22,784 bases of DNA from an uncultured Oscillospiraceae bacterium (GTDB lineage: Bacteria > Bacillota > Clostridia > Oscillospirales > Acutalibacteraceae): contig USLV01000006.1 in the NCBI GenBank assembly GCA_900555705.1, forward strand, positions 1 to 22,784, in the 5' to 3' direction. A program made the position numbers and the translations under genes. Positions 20,239-22,784 of this stretch are shown one piece after another. Under the pieces are notes generated by a model. The model saw only the letters and a list, made by a program, of their open reading frames with translations, was not told the origin of the DNA and ran no database searches. The first letter of the stretch is position 1. Each line of letters starts with the position of its first letter.

Positions 20239-22784
20239 TCACCCAATCAGCGCCAGCAGCTCCTCGGCGGAGAGGGTCGAGAGGATGCCGTCCCCTTCCT
20301 GTACAACCGCGTCGGCAAGTTCGCTCTTGACGTTTTGCAACTTGAGAATCTTCTCCTCAATGGATCCCTGGGCGATCAGCTTGTAGACCTGGACACTCTG
20401 GCGCTGACCGATGCGGTGAGCTCGATCGGTCGCCTGGTTCTGCACCGAGAGATTCCACCAGGGATCGTAGTGGATGACAACATCCGCACCGGTGAGGTTA
20501 AGGCCGGTTCCGCCCGCCTTGAGCGAGATCAGGAACACATCCGCCGCGCCATCCGCGCGGTTAAAGCGCTCGACCATATCGGCACGCTTTTCCTTTGGAG
20601 TGGAGCCTTGGAGAAGAAAATAGGAGATCCCCTCTTTTTTCAGCCGCTTTTCGAGAATCGCGAGCATGGAGGTGAACTGCGAGAAGAGCAGCACCCGGTG
20701 GCCGCCCGCGACCGCCTCCCGAAGCAGCTCCATGCAGGTCTCGAGCTTGGCGCTGCCGCCGGTGTAGTTATCGAAGCAGAGAGAAGGGTCACAGCAGATC
20801 TGCCGCAGCCGGGTCAGCATGGCGAGCACCTGTATGCTGGTCCGCCCCGGGCCGTCGGCGGCGAACCGGTCGCCGAGCTCCTGCCGCATTTGCAGCGCCT
20901 CCGCGAGATAGAGCTTGCGCTGGGTTTCCTCCATGGGCGCGGTGACAACCGTCTCGGTTTTGGGCGGCAGCTCGCGCAGCACATCCCGTTTCAGCCGCCG
21001 CAGGATAAACGGGCCGCAGAGCCGCCGCAGCTGTGCGAGAGCCTCTGTGTCGCCGTCCTTGACGGCAGGCAGCTCAAACTGCTCACGGAACCGGGAATAG
21101 CTGTAGAGAAAGCCCGGCATCAGAAAATCGAAGATGCTCCAGATCTCGCTGAGCCGGTTCTCGATCGGGGTGCCGGTAAGGGCGAAGCGCTGGCGGCTCT
21201 CGATCGCCTTGACTGCCCGCGCATTCTGGGTGTTGGAATTTTTGATATACTGCGCTTCGTCGAGCACATGATAGCGGAATTTTTTGCCGGTATACTGCCC
21301 GATGTCCCGCTTGAGCAGGTCATAGGAGGTGACGACAACGTCATAGGCGCCCACCCGACGGATGTCGGTCGCCCGTTGCTCCGCCGTGCCGAGGATAGTC
21401 AGAACGGTCAGCGACGGCGCAAATCGGCGCAGCTCACTCTCCCAGTTGAGCACGAGCGAGGAAGGACAGACGACGAGCGACGGCTCGGTGTTGCCCTGTT
21501 CCCGCGCATCCAGCAGCAGTGAGATAATTTGCAGCGTTTTGCCGAGACCCATGTCGTCCGCGAGAATACCGCCGAAGCCATAGCGCTCCATGGTTTTCAG
21601 CCAGCGAAAGCCGGTGCGCTGATAGCTTCGGAGAATCGGCTGGAGGCTCTCCGGCGGCGTGAACTCGCTGTCGGGAATGCTCTTGACCGATTTGACCAGC
21701 TCACGGAAGGCGGTGTCCCGCCGGAAAGGCAGACTGTCCTCTTCCCGCATCACCTGATCGAGATAGAGACTGCGGAATTTCGGCGCTCGCACATGCTGCT
21801 CCTGGAGCTGCCGGTCGGTGAGCGCGAGCGCGTCGGCGATTCGGGCAAAACCGGCCAGTGACGGGTCGGCGAGCGAGAGGAACTGGCCCGAGCGCAGGCG
21901 ATGGTACCGCTTGCGCCGGCGATAGGAGGCGAGCAGCCCGGCGAGCTCGGCGCGGTCGATGCCCTCGACGTCGATGTCCAGCTCGAGCAGATCCAGCGAC
22001 AGGTTCACACCGATCGCAATTTTTGGCGGCGGCAACACCGCGTTCTCGCGGAAGGCGTCGCTGAGATAGACATCCATGATCTCGGAAAAAGAGGCCAGAC
22101 CGTCGGTCAGGAACTGGAAATATGTGTCCTCGTCCGCGCGCAGCACCAGCAGCCCGGTCTCCGGCTGGTAGCTCGTGAACCAGTGTTCCGCCGCGAGCTG
22201 AGCCCGCATTTCTCCGATCCGGTTGCGGACAAGGGCGGTCTCTGCCGTCTCGTAGGGAGAAAAGGTCTGCTCGCCATAGCGAAATTCCAGCCGACCGGTC
22301 ACGGTCAGCGGCTCGGGCGCGTCGAGATAGAGCGCTGTTTCAAGCGTGTCCGGCCGGTGGGTGAGCAGTGCTTCGGTATCGCCTTCCCACTGGAGTTGAT
22401 CCTGCAAAAGCGGCAGTACAGCGGCGCAGAACTCGTTGATATCCGCGTCGGCGAGAAAGAGACGGCCGCTTTGTCCCCGCATGGTTTCCAGAAACGGGCG
22501 GATCCGTCGGGAAAAGGCGGCGTCGCAGCGGTAGAACCCGTCTCCAAACAACAGAAAAAGACGGTCGCCCCCCTCCGCAAAGGGCGGACAGGGCATGGAA
22601 AGCGTGAGGCCGCCGCGGGCTTCCACGCGTTCAATGCGAACCGTGAGCGGCGGTTTGCCGTCGAACAGATGAATCTCACGCGTTCCGCCGGATGTGGAGG
22701 CGAGCGATACCGGATGATCCGCACAGAGTGAGAAAAAGCGGTCGAGCCCGGCCGGGGTGAGCGGCAGCTCGCGGCCGAGGCGCG
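20239..22784 (-). CDS. SNF2-family DNA helicase/ATPase, N-terminally cut by window end
   Basis: At least 847 residues. The frame is open to the window edge (first full codon ends at 22782), so the start lies outside; an in-frame GTG near 22626 is internal. The N-terminal ~350 residues resemble the bacterial SNF2-associated region. The helicase core has LADDMGLGKT (Walker A near 411-416), DEAQ (near 507), LTGTPIENRLSEIWSIFDFL, LLFSQFTSMLAILEKRL, SLKAGGTGLNLTGADVVIHY and DRAHRIGQRQSVQVYKL. Such proteins are double-stranded DNA translocases that remodel protein-DNA complexes; their bacterial targets are mostly undefined. A SWIM zinc finger, often at the N-terminus, would lie beyond the window. 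It forms its own transcription unit upstream of the small exported protein. Confidence 0.93.
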   Translation of the reverse strand, partial: RLGRELPLTPAGLDRFFSLCADHPVSLASTSGGTREIHLFDGKPPLTVRIERVEARGGLTLSMPCPPFAEGGDRLFLLFGDGFYRCDAAFSRRIRPFLETMRGQSGRLFLADADINEFCAAVLPLLQDQLQWEGDTEALLTHRPDTLETALYLDAPEPLTVTGRLEFRYGEQTFSPYETAETALVRNRIGEMRAQLAAEHWFTSYQPETGLLVLRADEDTYFQFLTDGLASFSEIMDVYLSDAFRENAVLPPPKIAIGVNLSLDLLELDIDVEGIDRAELAGLLASYRRRKRYHRLRSGQFLSLADPSLAGFARIADALALTDRQLQEQHVRAPKFRSLYLDQVMREEDSLPFRRDTAFRELVKSVKSIPDSEFTPPESLQPILRSYQRTGFRWLKTMERYGFGGILADDMGLGKTLQIISLLLDAREQGNTEPSLVVCPSSLVLNWESELRRFAPSLTVLTILGTAEQRATDIRRVGAYDVVVTSYDLLKRDIGQYTGKKFRYHVLDEAQYIKNSNTQNARAVKAIESRQRFALTGTPIENRLSEIWSIFDFLMPGFLYSYSRFREQFELPAVKDGDTEALAQLRRLCGPFILRRLKRDVLRELPPKTETVVTAPMEETQRKLYLAEALQMRQELGDRFAADGPGRTSIQVLAMLTRLRQICCDPSLCFDNYTGGSAKLETCMELLREAVAGGHRVLLFSQFTSMLAILEKRLKKEGISYFLLQGSTPKEKRADMVERFNRADGAADVFLISLKAGGTGLNLTGADVVIHYDPWWNLSVQNQATDRAHRIGQRQSVQVYKLIAQGSIEEKILKLQNVKSELADAVVQEGDGILSTLSAEELLALIG

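Noticed and set aside
22624..22626. GTG as the start of the SNF2 helicase
   Set aside because: The same frame stays open and protein-like to the window edge, so the true start is outside.

Overview
The window reads as a contig end from a Gram-positive, moderately GC-rich anaerobe of the Clostridia, probably an Oscillospiraceae/Ruminococcaceae-type gut bacterium. The evidence is strong AGGAGG ribosome sites, lipobox lipoproteins, YcxB-like membrane proteins, a Firmicute-style Soj/Spo0J pair and an accessory element built from clostridial mobile-element gene families. No rRNA, tRNA or CRISPR array was found. The first 48 bases are Illumina Nextera adapter sequence, not genome.

Layout. (1) 49-2090, + strand: three consecutive YcxB-like membrane protein genes, the first cut by the contig end and the third an internal duplication. 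(2) 2193-4697: gyrA, with alanine at the main quinolone-resistance position. (3) 4698-5061: AT-rich intergenic DNA with DnaA-box-like 9-mers and a good promoter. (4) 5062-7576: two paralogous SurA/PrsA-like lipoproteins. (5) 7591-14112: a foreign, visibly AT-richer 6,517-bp integrated element. (6) 14135-20069, - strand: a D,D-carboxypeptidase, an acyl-ACP thioesterase, a ~215-bp palindromic intergenic repeat, serS, parB, parA and a signal-peptide/TM-anchored protein of unknown function. (7) 20239-22784, - strand: a SNF2-family helicase running off the window.

The element is the main interest. A large serine recombinase (12400-14031) lies beside its right end, preceded by a TnpW-like small protein. 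Both ends share the 5-bp core ACATT. Joining the outer flanks rebuilds a perfect 14-bp-stem, 7-nt-loop bidirectional terminator between the convergent host genes (lipoprotein and carboxypeptidase). Joining the inner flanks gives a partly palindromic attP. The element has therefore inserted into the loop of a host terminator. Its cargo, all on the - strand, is a coiled-coil/TIR-domain protein (candidate anti-phage NADase effector), Tn916 Orf7/Orf8-like regulators, a Vat/CatB-type xenobiotic acetyltransferase, an N-terminal-cysteine Ntn amidohydrolase and a CD3324-family DNA-binding protein. Two short leader ORFs sit in structured leaders, and there are several long hairpins. No relaxase, coupling protein or conjugation gene is present, so the element looks transposable but not self-transmissible.

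The host genes around the element are core functions: DNA topology (gyrA), chromosome segregation (parAB), translation (serS), envelope work (lipoproteins, carboxypeptidase) and fatty-acid release (thioesterase). Function calls rest on motif recognition by eye; the exact drug or substrate specificity of the cargo enzymes cannot be read from the sequence.
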